From positions 372,001 to 436,000 of the forward strand of contig CAKSPF010000001.1 in the NCBI GenBank assembly GCA_934481345.1: a stretch of 64,000 bases of DNA, written 5' to 3'. The notes beneath the pieces were generated by a model. The model searched no databases. It worked only from the letters and a program-made list of their open reading frames with translations, and was not told the origin of the DNA. Position numbers and translations under genes: made by a program. Positions 25,428 through 34,363 of the stretch are shown in pieces; position 1 is the stretch's first letter; each line of letters starts with the position of its first letter. The DNA is from an uncultured Clostridia bacterium (GTDB lineage Bacteria; Bacillota; Clostridia; UMGS1810).

Positions 25428-26005
25428 TTGTTATCCCTCAATTCGAGCACGGCGTCATATATATCCTTTGCAATTTCGTCAAGCTGCTGCGACGAAACCC
25501 TGACACCCTTATACTTTGAAAAATCTATAGGTTTGCCGACTATCAGCTCAACCTTGGAAAAAATCCTGTAATTTGCATTTATGTAAACAGGTACGGCAGG
25601 AGCGGCAGACTTTACTGCAATAAAAGCCACTCCGGATCTTGCCGGTGCGTTTTTGTGAATTTTTTCTCTTGTTCCGGTAGGAAAAATACCGAGCGCTTCT
25701 TCATCTTTCAGAATTTTAAGAGCTTCCCTCATAGCGCCCAAATCACCGGAGCCGCGTTTAAGCGGTACGGTTCCTATTGCCTTTAAAAACCAGCCGAGCA
25801 GAGGCACTCTGAAAAGTTCCGCCTTTGCAATAAATCTTATTCTTCTTTTAATCCCGACTCCTATTACAACCGGATCCCAAAAGCTTAAATGGTTAAGACA
25901 GACGATGCACGCGCCGTCCTCCGGCATATTTTCGGGATTTACTACATTTATACGGAATATAAGCCTTACAAATCCGCCGACAGCGGCAGCCAGAGCTTTA
26001 TACAT
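25424..26005 (-). CDS. plsC: 1-acyl-sn-glycerol-3-phosphate acyltransferase
   Basis: A 193-aa membrane-associated acyltransferase that makes phosphatidic acid from lysophosphatidic acid. The catalytic HX4D box is NHLSFWDPV (His about 38, Asp about 43) and the glycerol-phosphate-binding motif is FPTGTREK. A hydrophobic N-terminus anchors it. It overlaps cmk by 1 nt and ispH/rpsA by 4 nt, a conserved clostridial cluster. Confidence 0.94.
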   Translation of the reverse strand: MYKALAAAVGGFVRLIFRINVVNPENMPEDGACIVCLNHLSFWDPVVIGVGIKRRIRFIAKAELFRVPLLGWFLKAIGTVPLKRGSGDLGAMREALKILKDEEALGIFPTGTREKIHKNAPARSGVAFIAVKSAAPAVPVYINANYRIFSKVELIVGKPIDFSKYKGVRVSSQQLDEIAKDIYDAVLELRDNK

Positions 26006-26679
26006 TACATTTCGCCGCCTTTATCAGTTATTATTTTTTTTACAAGATTTACAACTTCCTCAAAGCCGAGCTCACTCGTATCAACCAAAACCGCGTCGGA
26101 CGCTTTTCTGAGCGGCGAGCATGCTCTTGTACTGTCATTTTCATCGCGCTTTGCAATATCTGCGGCAATATCTTCATATGTAACGCTCTGTCCGTTTCGG
26201 ACAAGCTCGTCATAACGGCGCTTTGCCCTCGCCTCCACAGACGCCGTAAGGAAAATCTTGACCTGCGCGTGCGGAAGTATTTCGGTTCCTATATCCCTGC
26301 CGTCCATAATGCAGTTATTGCTTGCGGCAAGCTTTCTCTGCAAGTCCAGAAGCCATCTGCGGACCTGCGGTATTGCCGCTATATCCGATGCTCCTGCCGA
26401 AACCGCGGGAGTTCTTATAAAACCGGTGACATCTTCACCGTCCGCATACATATGCTGATTTTTATCTATATATTTAATGTCTATCAAAGTATTGTCAAGC
26501 ATATGCGAAACAGCACCTATGTCATTTTTTATATCTATGCCGTTTTTTACAGCCTTATAAGCAAGCGTGCGGTACATTGCCCCGGTATCTATATACATAT
26601 AACCCATATCGGTTGCAACACGCTTTGCGACAGAACTTTTACCGGCGCCTGCCGGACCGTCGATAGCCACATTTATCAT
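26005..26679 (-). CDS. cmk: Cytidylate kinase
   Basis: A 224-aa nucleoside monophosphate kinase that phosphorylates CMP and dCMP. The P-loop is AIDGPAGAGKSSVAK (residues 4-18); MYIDTGAMYRTLAYKAV and MDGRDIGTEILPHAQVKIFLTAS are the CMP-binding and lid-proximal motifs. The start at 26679 follows CGGAGTG by 6 nt; the frame extends 14 codons upstream without an RBS. First gene of its operon. Confidence 0.96.
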   Translation of the reverse strand: MINVAIDGPAGAGKSSVAKRVATDMGYMYIDTGAMYRTLAYKAVKNGIDIKNDIGAVSHMLDNTLIDIKYIDKNQHMYADGEDVTGFIRTPAVSAGASDIAAIPQVRRWLLDLQRKLAASNNCIMDGRDIGTEILPHAQVKIFLTASVEARAKRRYDELVRNGQSVTYEDIAADIAKRDENDSTRACSPLRKASDAVLVDTSELGFEEVVNLVKKIITDKGGEM

Positions 26680-26709
26680 CAGTAACACTCCGTTTAAAAA
26701 ATATATTTC

Positions 26710-26738
26710 ATTATACAACAAAAATGCCGGATATACAA
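26710..26738 (-). promoter_or_regulatory. Promoter of cmk-plsC-ispH/rpsA
   Basis: Minus-strand TTGTAT (26738-26733), 17-nt spacer, TATAAT (26715-26710), about 30 nt before the cmk start. Confidence 0.8.
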
Positions 26739-26815
26739 ATGCTTTTTGGTTATTTGATAAATAATTGTAACAATTGATAATTTTACTGCTAAAAAATCAA
26801 TTTTCGGCAAAATGC

Positions 26816-26980
26816 TCAAAGCCACATCAAAGCAATAAACAAAACTGCCGCAATTACGGCAAAAACCGTATTCCCGAGTACAGACAAAGTGTTTTTGTTT
26901 CGGTATTCGTATATTATAAAGCTGCATGTATACACAATGCTGTAAACGCAAAAAACGGAAAGCAAAATTTTATATACCAT
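26816..26980 (-). CDS. 54-aa two-helix membrane protein in the gerA operon
   Basis: Short gene 15 nt after gerAC. GGAG lies 8 nt before the ATG at 26980. The 54-residue product starts MVYKILLSVFCVYSIVYTC, has a charged turn EYRNKN at about 25-30, and a second hydrophobic helix (SVLGNTVFAVIAAVLFIAL). Some Bacillus gerA-type operons carry a fourth D gene for a small two-helix membrane protein that modulates germination; this gene has the right place and topology but is shorter, and I have no homology evidence. Its position and RBS make it a real gene in my judgement. Confidence 0.65.
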   Translation of the reverse strand: MVYKILLSVFCVYSIVYTCSFIIYEYRNKNTLSVLGNTVFAVIAAVLFIALMWL

Positions 26981-26995
26981 TCAAACCACTCCAAA

Positions 26996-27652
26996 TCATC
27001 TTTTTGCAAGATTCAAATTTTCCGCACCTGAAATATACACCTGTTCTTCCTTTATTTCTTCATCCGAAATATTTCCGCTTATGACAGGCACTTTTGCTTT
27101 TTTGCCGCACCATGCGGCATTTGTGCACTCGCTTAGCATAAGCGACGGATTATGCGAATATTTGTTTTGAAAAATCCCCAAAAAATATTTTTCGGTATTT
27201 ACCTCAAGAACAGGAGATATTTTTTCGAGATATTCCGACGGTTTAAAATCCGATACCGCAACAAGAGTCTGCGGTCTGACTTCCGGATTTTCCTCAAAAT
27301 ATTCAACAACATCACCCACACCGTCTGAGGAATAGTCCTCCGAAAACATGATAATTGTCATATGCGAAAAGCTTAAAGTTTTGCTGATGCGTCCGTTAAC
27401 GTTTTTTACAGCGTCATCTATGCTGTCCGCCGCAGCCGTACAGCAAATCATACCGCTTTTTGCGCCTCCGTCGCCGTCCGACGAAAAGCTTGTCATATCC
27501 GCAACGGCAAAGGTATATTTTGTGCTGTCTTTATCGCATTCTATCCCAAGCGCGACCACATTTGCGAGAGAATCTATTTCCATGTTGTCATAACATCCTG
27601 CAAGAAAAAAAACAAGAATAAAAAACGGCAAAAAACAAATTTTAGCTTTCAT
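26996..27652 (-). CDS. gerAC: Ger(x)C-family spore germination lipoprotein, short
   Basis: A 218-aa C subunit of a nutrient germinant receptor. The signal peptide ends in a lipobox (VFFLAGC, Cys about 20), followed by the family's opening YDNMEIDSLANVVALGIECD and the segment SFSHMTIIMFSEDY. Typical C subunits are about 370-400 aa with three domains; this one stops after roughly the first domain and part of the second. No continuation is present in another frame downstream, where a microprotein gene begins. It is therefore either a natural short form or a truncated copy. It overlaps gerAB by 11 nt. Confidence 0.85.
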   Translation of the reverse strand: MKAKICFLPFFILVFFLAGCYDNMEIDSLANVVALGIECDKDSTKYTFAVADMTSFSSDGDGGAKSGMICCTAAADSIDDAVKNVNGRISKTLSFSHMTIIMFSEDYSSDGVGDVVEYFEENPEVRPQTLVAVSDFKPSEYLEKISPVLEVNTEKYFLGIFQNKYSHNPSLMLSECTNAAWCGKKAKVPVISGNISDEEIKEEQVYISGAENLNLAKR

Positions 27653-28709
27653 CGGATTTTCTTCCTTTCATTTTTATGCGACAGACAGCCGCCGTAACGG
27701 CCGGGAGCAAAAATGCCGCGACACACAGCAGTATGTTTAATACCTTCTCAAATCCGATTCCGGAATATGCCAAAACAACGATTACAAAAACCGTAAGCGG
27801 CAAAGTACCTTTTGTATCGCTTGTATCAAAGGTTTCGGAAAAAGTAATCAGGGTGAAAAGAGCGAGTGCGCCCACGCTTACAAAACCGGTAAAAATCCAT
27901 ATTATATAAACAAGTCCGTCAAGCCTTTGGAGCACAACCGATGATTTCGCAAGAGATGCAAGTCTGAAAAACGAATATTTAAAAGCAAGCGTTGCGGGAT
28001 ACGGCGTAAGTGCACAGCAGAAAAGCACAAGCAGGGTAACGGCAATTCCGGAAACCGCCGCCGCCCTTATGCCTATCCGTTTAACCGCTCCGCCGCTTTT
28101 GAAAAAGCCGGATATTATATAAAGATACAATACATCGGAAAACATATAAATCATAGATGTACCCGAACTGAGTTTTTTTACATATTCACCGCCATGCGGA
28201 TACAGATTGGATACATTGTACTGCCTTACATTAAAAAGGCATATAATCGCCGTCAGGAAAAAAATCACTATTGCCGAAACATATCCGTACCTTGTTATCG
28301 GCTCCGCACCCAAAAGCAATACGGCAGCAGCCGCAGCCGCAAAAAACAACAGTATATATATAACCGGCGACGACGGAAGAACCGCCCCTTTCACTGCGTC
28401 GGCAAACATACGCAAACGCACTGCCGTATTAAGAAATGACAAAGCAGTCAGCACAATTCCCAAAGCAACTGCTGCCGGCTTTCCGTAGCAAAACCGCATC
28501 ATTGAAAACAAATTATCTTTCATACACGGGTTTATTTTGTTTACAATCAGCAAAAACAAAAAAACAAGCACAGTGCATACCATCACGTTCAAATAAGCAA
28601 TACTGCCGGAAAACGAAATGAAGTCATGTATTGCTCCGACAAAGGCTCTTGATGTGAAAAGCATTACAAAAAGCCATTTTGTTTCTTTTTCACCGATATA
28701 TGTTTTCAA
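27642..28709 (-). CDS. gerAB: Spore germination permease-like B subunit
   Basis: A 355-aa integral membrane protein with about ten helices of the endospore germination permease family (APC superfamily). The N-terminus KETKWLFVMLFTSRAF and the central CFNVRQYNVSNLYPHGG region fit the family. B subunits bind the amino acid or sugar germinant in the spore inner membrane together with the A and C subunits. It lies 3 nt after gerAA. Confidence 0.92.
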   Translation of the reverse strand: MKTYIGEKETKWLFVMLFTSRAFVGAIHDFISFSGSIAYLNVMVCTVLVFLFLLIVNKINPCMKDNLFSMMRFCYGKPAAVALGIVLTALSFLNTAVRLRMFADAVKGAVLPSSPVIYILLFFAAAAAAVLLLGAEPITRYGYVSAIVIFFLTAIICLFNVRQYNVSNLYPHGGEYVKKLSSGTSMIYMFSDVLYLYIISGFFKSGGAVKRIGIRAAAVSGIAVTLLVLFCCALTPYPATLAFKYSFFRLASLAKSSVVLQRLDGLVYIIWIFTGFVSVGALALFTLITFSETFDTSDTKGTLPLTVFVIVVLAYSGIGFEKVLNILLCVAAFLLPAVTAAVCRIKMKGRKSDES

Positions 28710-28712
28710 GTT

Positions 28713-30314
28713 TTAATCCCTCCAAAGCCACTTTCGGCTTATTTTTGCCTTTTTAAAGTCGTCGCGCGGCTTCAAATAGCTTTCGCGCTCGGTTCCCCGT
28801 ATCCATATCGGCGAGCCGAAAACAAGGCTGCCCATTTCTTTGTATGACGCAGGGCTCAGCGGTGACATGAACGGCACGCCGAAAGATTTTGTACCTATGG
28901 CGGCAAGAGTATTTATAAAAAACACCGTGCCCATTCCCAAAAATCCTCCGAATGCCGCTCCGAATATATACAGAAACCTTGAAAATCTGAATGCAAACGA
29001 AAGTGAATATGACGGTATGGTAAACGACGAAATTCCCGTTACCGCAACAATTATAATCATTATCGGGCTCACCACGTTTGCGTCGACTGCCGCCTGCCCG
29101 ACGATAAGTCCGCCGACAATTCCTATTGTTGAGCCTATAGGCCCGGGGACGCGTATCCCGGCTTCTTTTATAAGCTCAAAGGCAAGCTCCATAAGCAGAA
29201 GCTCCACGACCGCTCCGAAGGGCACCATGGCTCTTGACGAAGCCACGGCAAACATCAGGTTTGTAAGCAAAAGCTCCGGGTGATAATTCAGCACGGAAAT
29301 GAACACTGCCGGAAAGAGCAGTGCCAGCGCCGCCGCAATATACCTTAAAAACCGTATAAGCAGTGAATACGGATACCTCAGATAGCCGTCCTCTGCCGAT
29401 GTAATCAAATCAAAAAAGGTTGCCGGCATTACCAACACATGCGAGCTGCCGTTCATAATAACAGCCACTCTGCCCTCGGCGAGCGCATTGCACACCCGGT
29501 CGGGTCTTTCGGTAGTTATCATCTGCGGAATAGGCATAAATGACGCTTCCTCAATGTATTGCTCAACGTCAAGTGCGGAAAGTATATATTCGGCGTCAAT
29601 ATTTGTAATACGTTTTCTTACTTCGTCCACCAAACCGGAATTTGCCACGTTTTTTAAATACGCAACAGCTCCGGGAGTTTTGCTTGTCTTTCCCAGAAAA
29701 ACGTTTTCCATAACAAGATTGGGAGTATTAAGGGTTTTTCTGATAAGCGCAGTATTACAGCGCAGGACTTCATTAAATCCCTCATGCGGTCCCTGAATTA
29801 CGGATTCGTTTTCCGGATTTCCCACGCTGCGGTGTTCCCATGACTTGACATCTACCAAAAAACACTTTGCTATGCTGTCAACAAGCAAAATCGCATTTCC
29901 GATATTTACCTTCTGAGCCATCTGACATATATCGTCCGACACGGTAACCTGTCCCTGCGGAAGCATGGATTTTTCTATTATCTCGGCTTTGCTCAGATTT
30001 TTATTGAGATTTTTTCCTTTAAGCAGCATAAGAGGCTTTAATATAAAATCGTTTATGGAGTCGCCGTCCGACAAACCGTCCACCGATACCAGCAGTGCGT
30101 CAAGGCAGTCATCACCTATGCTGACCGTAAAATTTCTGAATATAATATCCCCGTTATACGGCATTGAAAACAGTGCTTTAAGGTACTGCGTATTCATATC
30201 AAGGCTGACGCTTGCCTTCTCAAGTCTGAGCTCATTATCATATCTGAATTTATCGGGTGTAATTTCATATGAATAATCGTTTTTACTGCTGTTATACAAA
30301 AATATATTTTTCAT
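28713..30314 (-). CDS. gerAA: Spore germination receptor A subunit (GerA/SpoVAF family)
   Basis: A 533-aa protein: a soluble N-terminal half (1-290) and a C-terminal half with about five membrane helices. Family motifs include DYLK-like signals in the soluble part (ILLVDSIAKCFLVDVKSWEHR; GPHEGFNEVLRCNTALIRK) and GPIGSTIGIVGGLIVGQAAVDA before the last helices. A subunits oligomerise into a germinant-gated ion channel. The start at 30314 has GGAGG 7 nt upstream; the frame is open 36 codons further without an RBS. First gene of the gerAA-AB-AC-microprotein operon, expected to be sigma-G controlled; no convincing promoter was recognised. Confidence 0.95.
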   Translation of the reverse strand: MKNIFLYNSSKNDYSYEITPDKFRYDNELRLEKASVSLDMNTQYLKALFSMPYNGDIIFRNFTVSIGDDCLDALLVSVDGLSDGDSINDFILKPLMLLKGKNLNKNLSKAEIIEKSMLPQGQVTVSDDICQMAQKVNIGNAILLVDSIAKCFLVDVKSWEHRSVGNPENESVIQGPHEGFNEVLRCNTALIRKTLNTPNLVMENVFLGKTSKTPGAVAYLKNVANSGLVDEVRKRITNIDAEYILSALDVEQYIEEASFMPIPQMITTERPDRVCNALAEGRVAVIMNGSSHVLVMPATFFDLITSAEDGYLRYPYSLLIRFLRYIAAALALLFPAVFISVLNYHPELLLTNLMFAVASSRAMVPFGAVVELLLMELAFELIKEAGIRVPGPIGSTIGIVGGLIVGQAAVDANVVSPIMIIIVAVTGISSFTIPSYSLSFAFRFSRFLYIFGAAFGGFLGMGTVFFINTLAAIGTKSFGVPFMSPLSPASYKEMGSLVFGSPIWIRGTERESYLKPRDDFKKAKISRKWLWRD

Positions 30315-30415
30315 GTGCAACCCTCCGGCATATTTTATATAATTTACTGATACCGGTAAATTTATGCACAGTATAAAATTCTCAAATACGGAAATAATTA
30401 TTCTGAGGTGATTAT

Positions 30416-30685
30416 ATGACAAAAAACAAAAATATAGAAAAAATCAAAAACACAATTGTCCAAAATGTGGGAAATAATTTTGATATTGTGGCAAAACACG
30501 GAAGGAAGAAAATTCTTTTTGAAAACTGTACCGTAGACTCTGCATATCCGAGCATTTTTATCGTAAAGGCAAGCGGTGCGAAAGCCGGAATAAAGGGGAG
30601 CGTGTCTTTTTCATACATCGACATACTTACCAAAAACGTATGTATTTTTCCGCCTTTCAGCATAAAAAAGGAAAAAGGTGCATAA
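30416..30685 (+). CDS. veg: Veg family protein
   Basis: An 89-aa small protein of the Veg (DUF1021) family. The core GRKKILFENCTVDSAYPSIFIV followed by SFSYIDILTKNVCI corresponds to the conserved GR+K...YPS-FV...SYSYADILT pattern. In Bacillus, Veg is abundant and affects biofilm gene expression. GAGGTG lies 7 nt before the ATG. It is divergent from gerAA. Confidence 0.88.
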   Translation: MTKNKNIEKIKNTIVQNVGNNFDIVAKHGRKKILFENCTVDSAYPSIFIVKASGAKAGIKGSVSFSYIDILTKNVCIFPPFSIKKEKGA

Positions 30686-30788
30686 TTTTTTTGAAAAATT
30701 ACACAAAATTTCAATATCATCTTGAAGGATTTTAAATAATAATATATAATATATTATATAAATACCTACTTTTAAGGAGGAGTTCAGG

Positions 30789-31196
30789 ATGATAAAATTA
30801 ATTGTTGGCAAAAAAGGTTCCGGTAAAACCAAGGCAATGTTAGACGCTATCGCAGCTGCAGTGGATAATGAGAACGGCGATGTAATTTTTATCTGTCACA
30901 ACAAGAGGCATATGCTTGAAGTAAAACACTCCGCAAGACTTGTAGACGTATCCGACGCTGATACGGAAACCTACAGATTATTCAAAAGCTTTATAGACGG
31001 TATGTTATCTCAGAATTATGACATTACTCACATATTTATAGACAGTCTGTTCAAGGTTGTTCCCGATGACAGAAACGGTCTTGCAGACTTTATACAAAGC
31101 CTTGAAAAACTGAGCGAGTCCTCCGATACAAGATTTACAATCTGCATAAGTGCGGACAAATCCGAGCTCCCCGAAGAAATACACAAATACATCTGA
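30789..31196 (+). CDS. P-loop NTPase, unknown role
   Basis: A 135-aa protein beginning MIKLIVGKKGSGKTKAMLDA, with Walker A GKKGSGKT at residues 7-14 and a Walker B-like hydrophobic strand ending in Asp (ITHIFIDSLF, about 78-87). It is much shorter than a full AAA or RecA ATPase and has no partner domain. Related short P-loop proteins are common in Clostridia and often labelled PilT-like. AAGGAGG lies 8 nt upstream. It is separated from YigZ by a perfect palindrome. Confidence 0.8.
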   Translation: MIKLIVGKKGSGKTKAMLDAIAAAVDNENGDVIFICHNKRHMLEVKHSARLVDVSDADTETYRLFKSFIDGMLSQNYDITHIFIDSLFKVVPDDRNGLADFIQSLEKLSESSDTRFTICISADKSELPEEIHKYI

Positions 31197-31201
31197 ACTA
31201 C

Positions 31202-31228
31202 GAGCCGTCTTATTTAATAAGACGGCTC
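31202..31228. terminator. Perfect palindrome, possible terminator or processing hairpin
   Basis: GAGCCGTCTTATT-T-AATAAGACGGCTC forms a 13-bp stem with a 1-nt centre between the P-loop gene and yigZ. No T run follows on either strand, so ordinary intrinsic termination is doubtful. Confidence 0.45.
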
Positions 31229-31245
31229 ATTGAAAGGCAAGAAAT

Positions 31246-31866
31246 ATGGCAGAAAACACCAAGTACATATCCGTGGCAAAAACCGCCCTGGCTGAAATAA
31301 CCGAAAAAAAGTCGAGGTTTATATGCAATATAAGCCACGCAGAAACAGCAGAGGACGCTGAAACATTTATAGAAAAAATCAAAAAACTGCACTACAACGC
31401 AAAGCACAATGTCTATGCATATATTTTAAGTAGCGGCGCAAAAAAATATACAGACGACGGCGAACCCTCCAAAACAGCGGGTCTGCCGATACTTGAAATG
31501 CTTGAAAAACGCGGTATAACCGATGTCGTATGCGTTGTAACGCGTTACTTCGGAGGTATACTCTTAGGCACCGGAGGTCTTGTCCGTGCGTATACCGAAG
31601 CCGCAAAACAGGGGCTTGAAGAAGCGGGAATTGTCACAATGGAGAAATGCAGTCTGTACGAGATGGAGCTTCCGTATTCACAGCTTGCTACGGCAGAACA
31701 CATGCTGAAAAAATTAAATGCGGCTTTGGAGGACAAGCAGTTTGCACAAAGCGTAAAGCTTTTGTTTTCTGTCAAAACCTCGGAAAGCGGCAGTGTGATA
31801 AACAGTCTGAGTGATTTTTTCGAAACGGCTGTTTCAATTACCGGGAAAGGACAGGCGTACAGATAA
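31246..31866 (+). CDS. yigZ: YigZ/IMPACT family protein
   Basis: A 206-aa protein of the UPF0029/IMPACT family. The signature DDGEPSKTAGLPILEML then VTRYFGGILLGTGGLVRAYTEAA is clear at residues about 67-125, followed by a C-terminal DUF1949-like domain. Its biochemical role is unsettled; a role in translation stress is suggested for relatives. It ends 1 nt before the PBP start. Confidence 0.93.
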   Translation: MAENTKYISVAKTALAEITEKKSRFICNISHAETAEDAETFIEKIKKLHYNAKHNVYAYILSSGAKKYTDDGEPSKTAGLPILEMLEKRGITDVVCVVTRYFGGILLGTGGLVRAYTEAAKQGLEEAGIVTMEKCSLYEMELPYSQLATAEHMLKKLNAALEDKQFAQSVKLLFSVKTSESGSVINSLSDFFETAVSITGKGQAYR

Positions 31867-31867
31867 T

Positions 31868-33367
31868 ATGAACAACAAGAAAATAACACACATGCTGATT
31901 ATACTCAGTACAATGTTTATGGCACTGATAGTATACCTCACGGTGATTGACCTGTATTACCGGGACGATTACACCCAAAGCACTCTCAACCAGCGCAATG
32001 CCGCAAGGGAAATGAGCATAATACGCGGAAGCATATATGACAGAAACGGAACGGTTCTTGCCGAAAGCGGTCCTGCGGACAGCAATTCTGCGGACAGCAA
32101 TTCCTCAAAAGACAACTCCGTGCAAAACAGCAGCGAAACTCCCAAGAGAGTATATCCGTACAAGAACTTATACTCGCATGTGATAGGATATTCCTCGGCA
32201 ACATACGGCAAAAGCCTTATAGAAACAGCCTACAATGACGAACTTTTGGGAAACAAGGGGCTTATAAGCATAACCAATCTGAAAAACATGCTGAGCGGCA
32301 AAAAAAGCCGCGGAAACGACATAACCCTTACAATAGACCATGAGCTTCAAAAAAAGGCGGATGAGCTTATGTCAAAATACAACGGCTCGCTTGTTGCCAT
32401 GAATCCTCAGACGGGAGAAATACTGGCAATGATAAGCAAGCCCGACTTTAATCCCGAAGAGGACTCACTTGCAAAAAACTGGAGTATACTTACGGACGAC
32501 AAAAACTCGCCTTTTTTAACGCGCGCCACAATGGGACTGTATCCGCCCGGCTCAACCTTTAAGGTACTCACAACAGCCGCAATGCTCAAAAACGGTATGG
32601 AAAGCGACACTGTAAACGATACCAAGGGATATGTAACCTTCGGCGACAAGGATATTGCAAATTCCGGAAAAACACGTTACGGAAACACCGATTTGCTTAA
32701 CGGATTTAAAAAATCGAGCAATGTATTTTTTGCGACAGAAGCCTCAAAGATGACGGACGAGATGCTCTTATCCACAGCGGAAAGCTTTTTGTTTAACCGC
32801 AAAATTGATTTTAAATTTCCGTACAGCAAAAGCAGATTCAACACAGGCAAAATGACGTCTGCCGAAAGAGCAATGACAGGTATTGGCCAGGGGAAAACTC
32901 TTGCCACTCCGCTGCAACTGGCTCTCGTTGCTTCGGCTGTAGCAAACGACGGAGTAATGATGCGCCCGTATCTCGTATCCAAAATATCTTCCTCGGGATA
33001 TGCGGTAGAATACACAAAGGCATCCGATATGAAAACCTGCCTCGACGCCAAAACCGCGCAAAAAATCAAAGACCTCATGCGAGAAACCGTCAAATCCGGA
33101 ACCGGAAGATCCGCGCAGCTTCCCGGAATAGAAGTATGCGGCAAGACAGGTACTGCGGAAAACGAAAAAACCGACGAAGACGCAAGCAAAACTCATGCGG
33201 TATTTATCGGATTTGCCCCATATGACAATCCGCAGATTGCAATAAGCGTAGTGCTCGAATATGCCGGTTCGTCCGGCGGAACCATAGCGGCTCCGATATC
33301 ACGGGAACTGATGCGGAAATTTTTTGAAATAAGCAAAAACCGGAATACAACACCTTCGTTTAATTAA
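31868..33367 (+). CDS. Class B penicillin-binding protein (PbpA-like transpeptidase)
   Basis: A 499-aa membrane-anchored D,D-transpeptidase. One N-terminal helix (about 8-28), then an N-terminal domain containing a Ser/Asn-rich low-complexity insert (SADSNSADSNSSKDNS), then the transpeptidase domain. Catalytic motifs are S229-T-F-K (GLYPPGSTFKVL), S283-S-N and K426-T-G-T. The spacing is normal for PBPs. The short N-terminal region resembles the PbpA proteins of Actinobacteria and Clostridia rather than FtsI. The ATG at 31868 directly follows the yigZ stop, so start 31811 given by the open frame is rejected. It acts on the outer face in peptidoglycan crosslinking. Confidence 0.92.
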   Translation: MNNKKITHMLIILSTMFMALIVYLTVIDLYYRDDYTQSTLNQRNAAREMSIIRGSIYDRNGTVLAESGPADSNSADSNSSKDNSVQNSSETPKRVYPYKNLYSHVIGYSSATYGKSLIETAYNDELLGNKGLISITNLKNMLSGKKSRGNDITLTIDHELQKKADELMSKYNGSLVAMNPQTGEILAMISKPDFNPEEDSLAKNWSILTDDKNSPFLTRATMGLYPPGSTFKVLTTAAMLKNGMESDTVNDTKGYVTFGDKDIANSGKTRYGNTDLLNGFKKSSNVFFATEASKMTDEMLLSTAESFLFNRKIDFKFPYSKSRFNTGKMTSAERAMTGIGQGKTLATPLQLALVASAVANDGVMMRPYLVSKISSSGYAVEYTKASDMKTCLDAKTAQKIKDLMRETVKSGTGRSAQLPGIEVCGKTGTAENEKTDEDASKTHAVFIGFAPYDNPQIAISVVLEYAGSSGGTIAAPISRELMRKFFEISKNRNTTPSFN

Positions 33368-33392
33368 TACTAAAAACGGAGGTGTTTCACTT

Positions 33393-33992
33393 ATGAATTT
33401 AGCATCAAGCAATACAAGAATAAATCTCATGCGCTCCTTTGCCGGAGAAAGCATGGCACGAAACCGCTACAATCTCTCTGCTTCAAAGGCAAAAAGCGAG
33501 GGGCATTATGTGATTGCCGCGCTTTTCGACTACACTGCCAAGCAGGAGCAGGCGCATGCCACTGTTTTCTACAACCATTTAAAAGAGCTTGCGGACACTA
33601 ACTTTGACATTGACGCCGCATACCCGATAAACATCTATGAATCCACCGTCAAATACCTTGACGCGGCAGTAAAGAATGAATATGAAGAATACGAAACCAT
33701 ATACAAAACCTTTGGCGACACTGCCAAAGAAGAAGGATTTAACGCAATCGCAAATTCGTTTTACCTCATAAGCAACATAGAGAGAGGTCACGGCGACAGG
33801 TTCAAAATTTTTGCAGACGCGCTGAAAAATTCCGCACTTTACAAATCGGAATCCGACACCATATGGGTGTGCACAAACTGCGGCCACATACACACGGGAA
33901 CATCCGCACCGCTGTCATGCCCCGTGTGCTCCCATCCGCAAGGTTATTTTGTAAACGATTCATTCAAATCTTCTATACCCGTTATGTTATAA
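33393..33992 (+). CDS. Rubrerythrin
   Basis: A 199-aa non-haem iron peroxidase that reduces H2O2 in anaerobes. The ferritin-like four-helix domain carries the Glu/His ligands (SFAGESMARNRY, AKQEQAHA, NIERGHGDRF), and the C-terminal rubredoxin-like domain has CTNCG...CPVCS binding one iron. GGAGGTG precedes the ATG by 8 nt. It is 26 nt from the PBP gene and may be cotranscribed. Confidence 0.96.
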   Translation: MNLASSNTRINLMRSFAGESMARNRYNLSASKAKSEGHYVIAALFDYTAKQEQAHATVFYNHLKELADTNFDIDAAYPINIYESTVKYLDAAVKNEYEEYETIYKTFGDTAKEEGFNAIANSFYLISNIERGHGDRFKIFADALKNSALYKSESDTIWVCTNCGHIHTGTSAPLSCPVCSHPQGYFVNDSFKSSIPVML

Positions 33993-34102
33993 TTTTATTC
34001 AAAATGGATAAAAATACCCCGGCATAATATAAAGAAAATCGGAAACGATATATACCGGTAGATGTATTAACCGAAAAAGAGTTATGAAAGGAGAATAACC
34101 GT

Positions 34103-34273
34103 ATGTTTAAAGGATTTACAAGCGGAATAATAGCCGGAGCTGTTATAGGTGCAACAATAGGTATGCTCGCAGACCCCATAAATGACAAGCAGCACAGAAA
34201 AATAAAAAGACAAACAAGCAATATGTTCAGAACAATCGGCTCTGTAGTAGACAGCGTGATGGATAACTGGTAA
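34103..34273 (+). CDS. YtxH-like 56-aa protein
   Basis: Short gene with AAAGGAG 9 nt upstream of the ATG and a strong terminator 7 nt after the stop. The product begins MFKGFTSGIIAGAVIGATIG, a Gly/Ala-rich membrane-associating helix as in YtxH/DUF883-like gas-vesicle-type proteins, followed by a basic amphipathic helix (NDKQHRKIKRQTSNMF). Relatives are general stress proteins in Firmicutes; the function is uncertain. Confidence 0.8.
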   Translation: MFKGFTSGIIAGAVIGATIGMLADPINDKQHRKIKRQTSNMFRTIGSVVDSVMDNW

Positions 34274-34280
34274 ATGTCAG

Positions 34281-34307
34281 ACCGCCGGCATCATACCGGC
34301 GGTTTTT
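34281..34307 (+). terminator. Terminator after the YtxH-like gene
   Basis: ACCGCCGG/CCGGCGGT stem followed by TTTT. Confidence 0.92.
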
Positions 34308-34321
34308 GAATTGGCGAACTC

Positions 34322-34350
34322 TTGACAATTCAAAAAAATAAATATATAAT
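34322..34350 (+). promoter_or_regulatory. htpG promoter
   Basis: Consensus TTGACA (34322-34327), 17-nt spacer, TATAAT (34345-34350). No CIRCE element (TTAGCACTC-N9-GAGTGCTAA) is present. Confidence 0.9.
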
Positions 34351-34363
34351 ATAAAAATACTAA

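Noticed and set aside
26694..26951. An 85-codon minus-strand frame between cmk and gerAC
   Set aside because: Its start has no RBS and it conflicts with the better supported 54-aa gene in another frame of the same strand, as well as with the cmk promoter.
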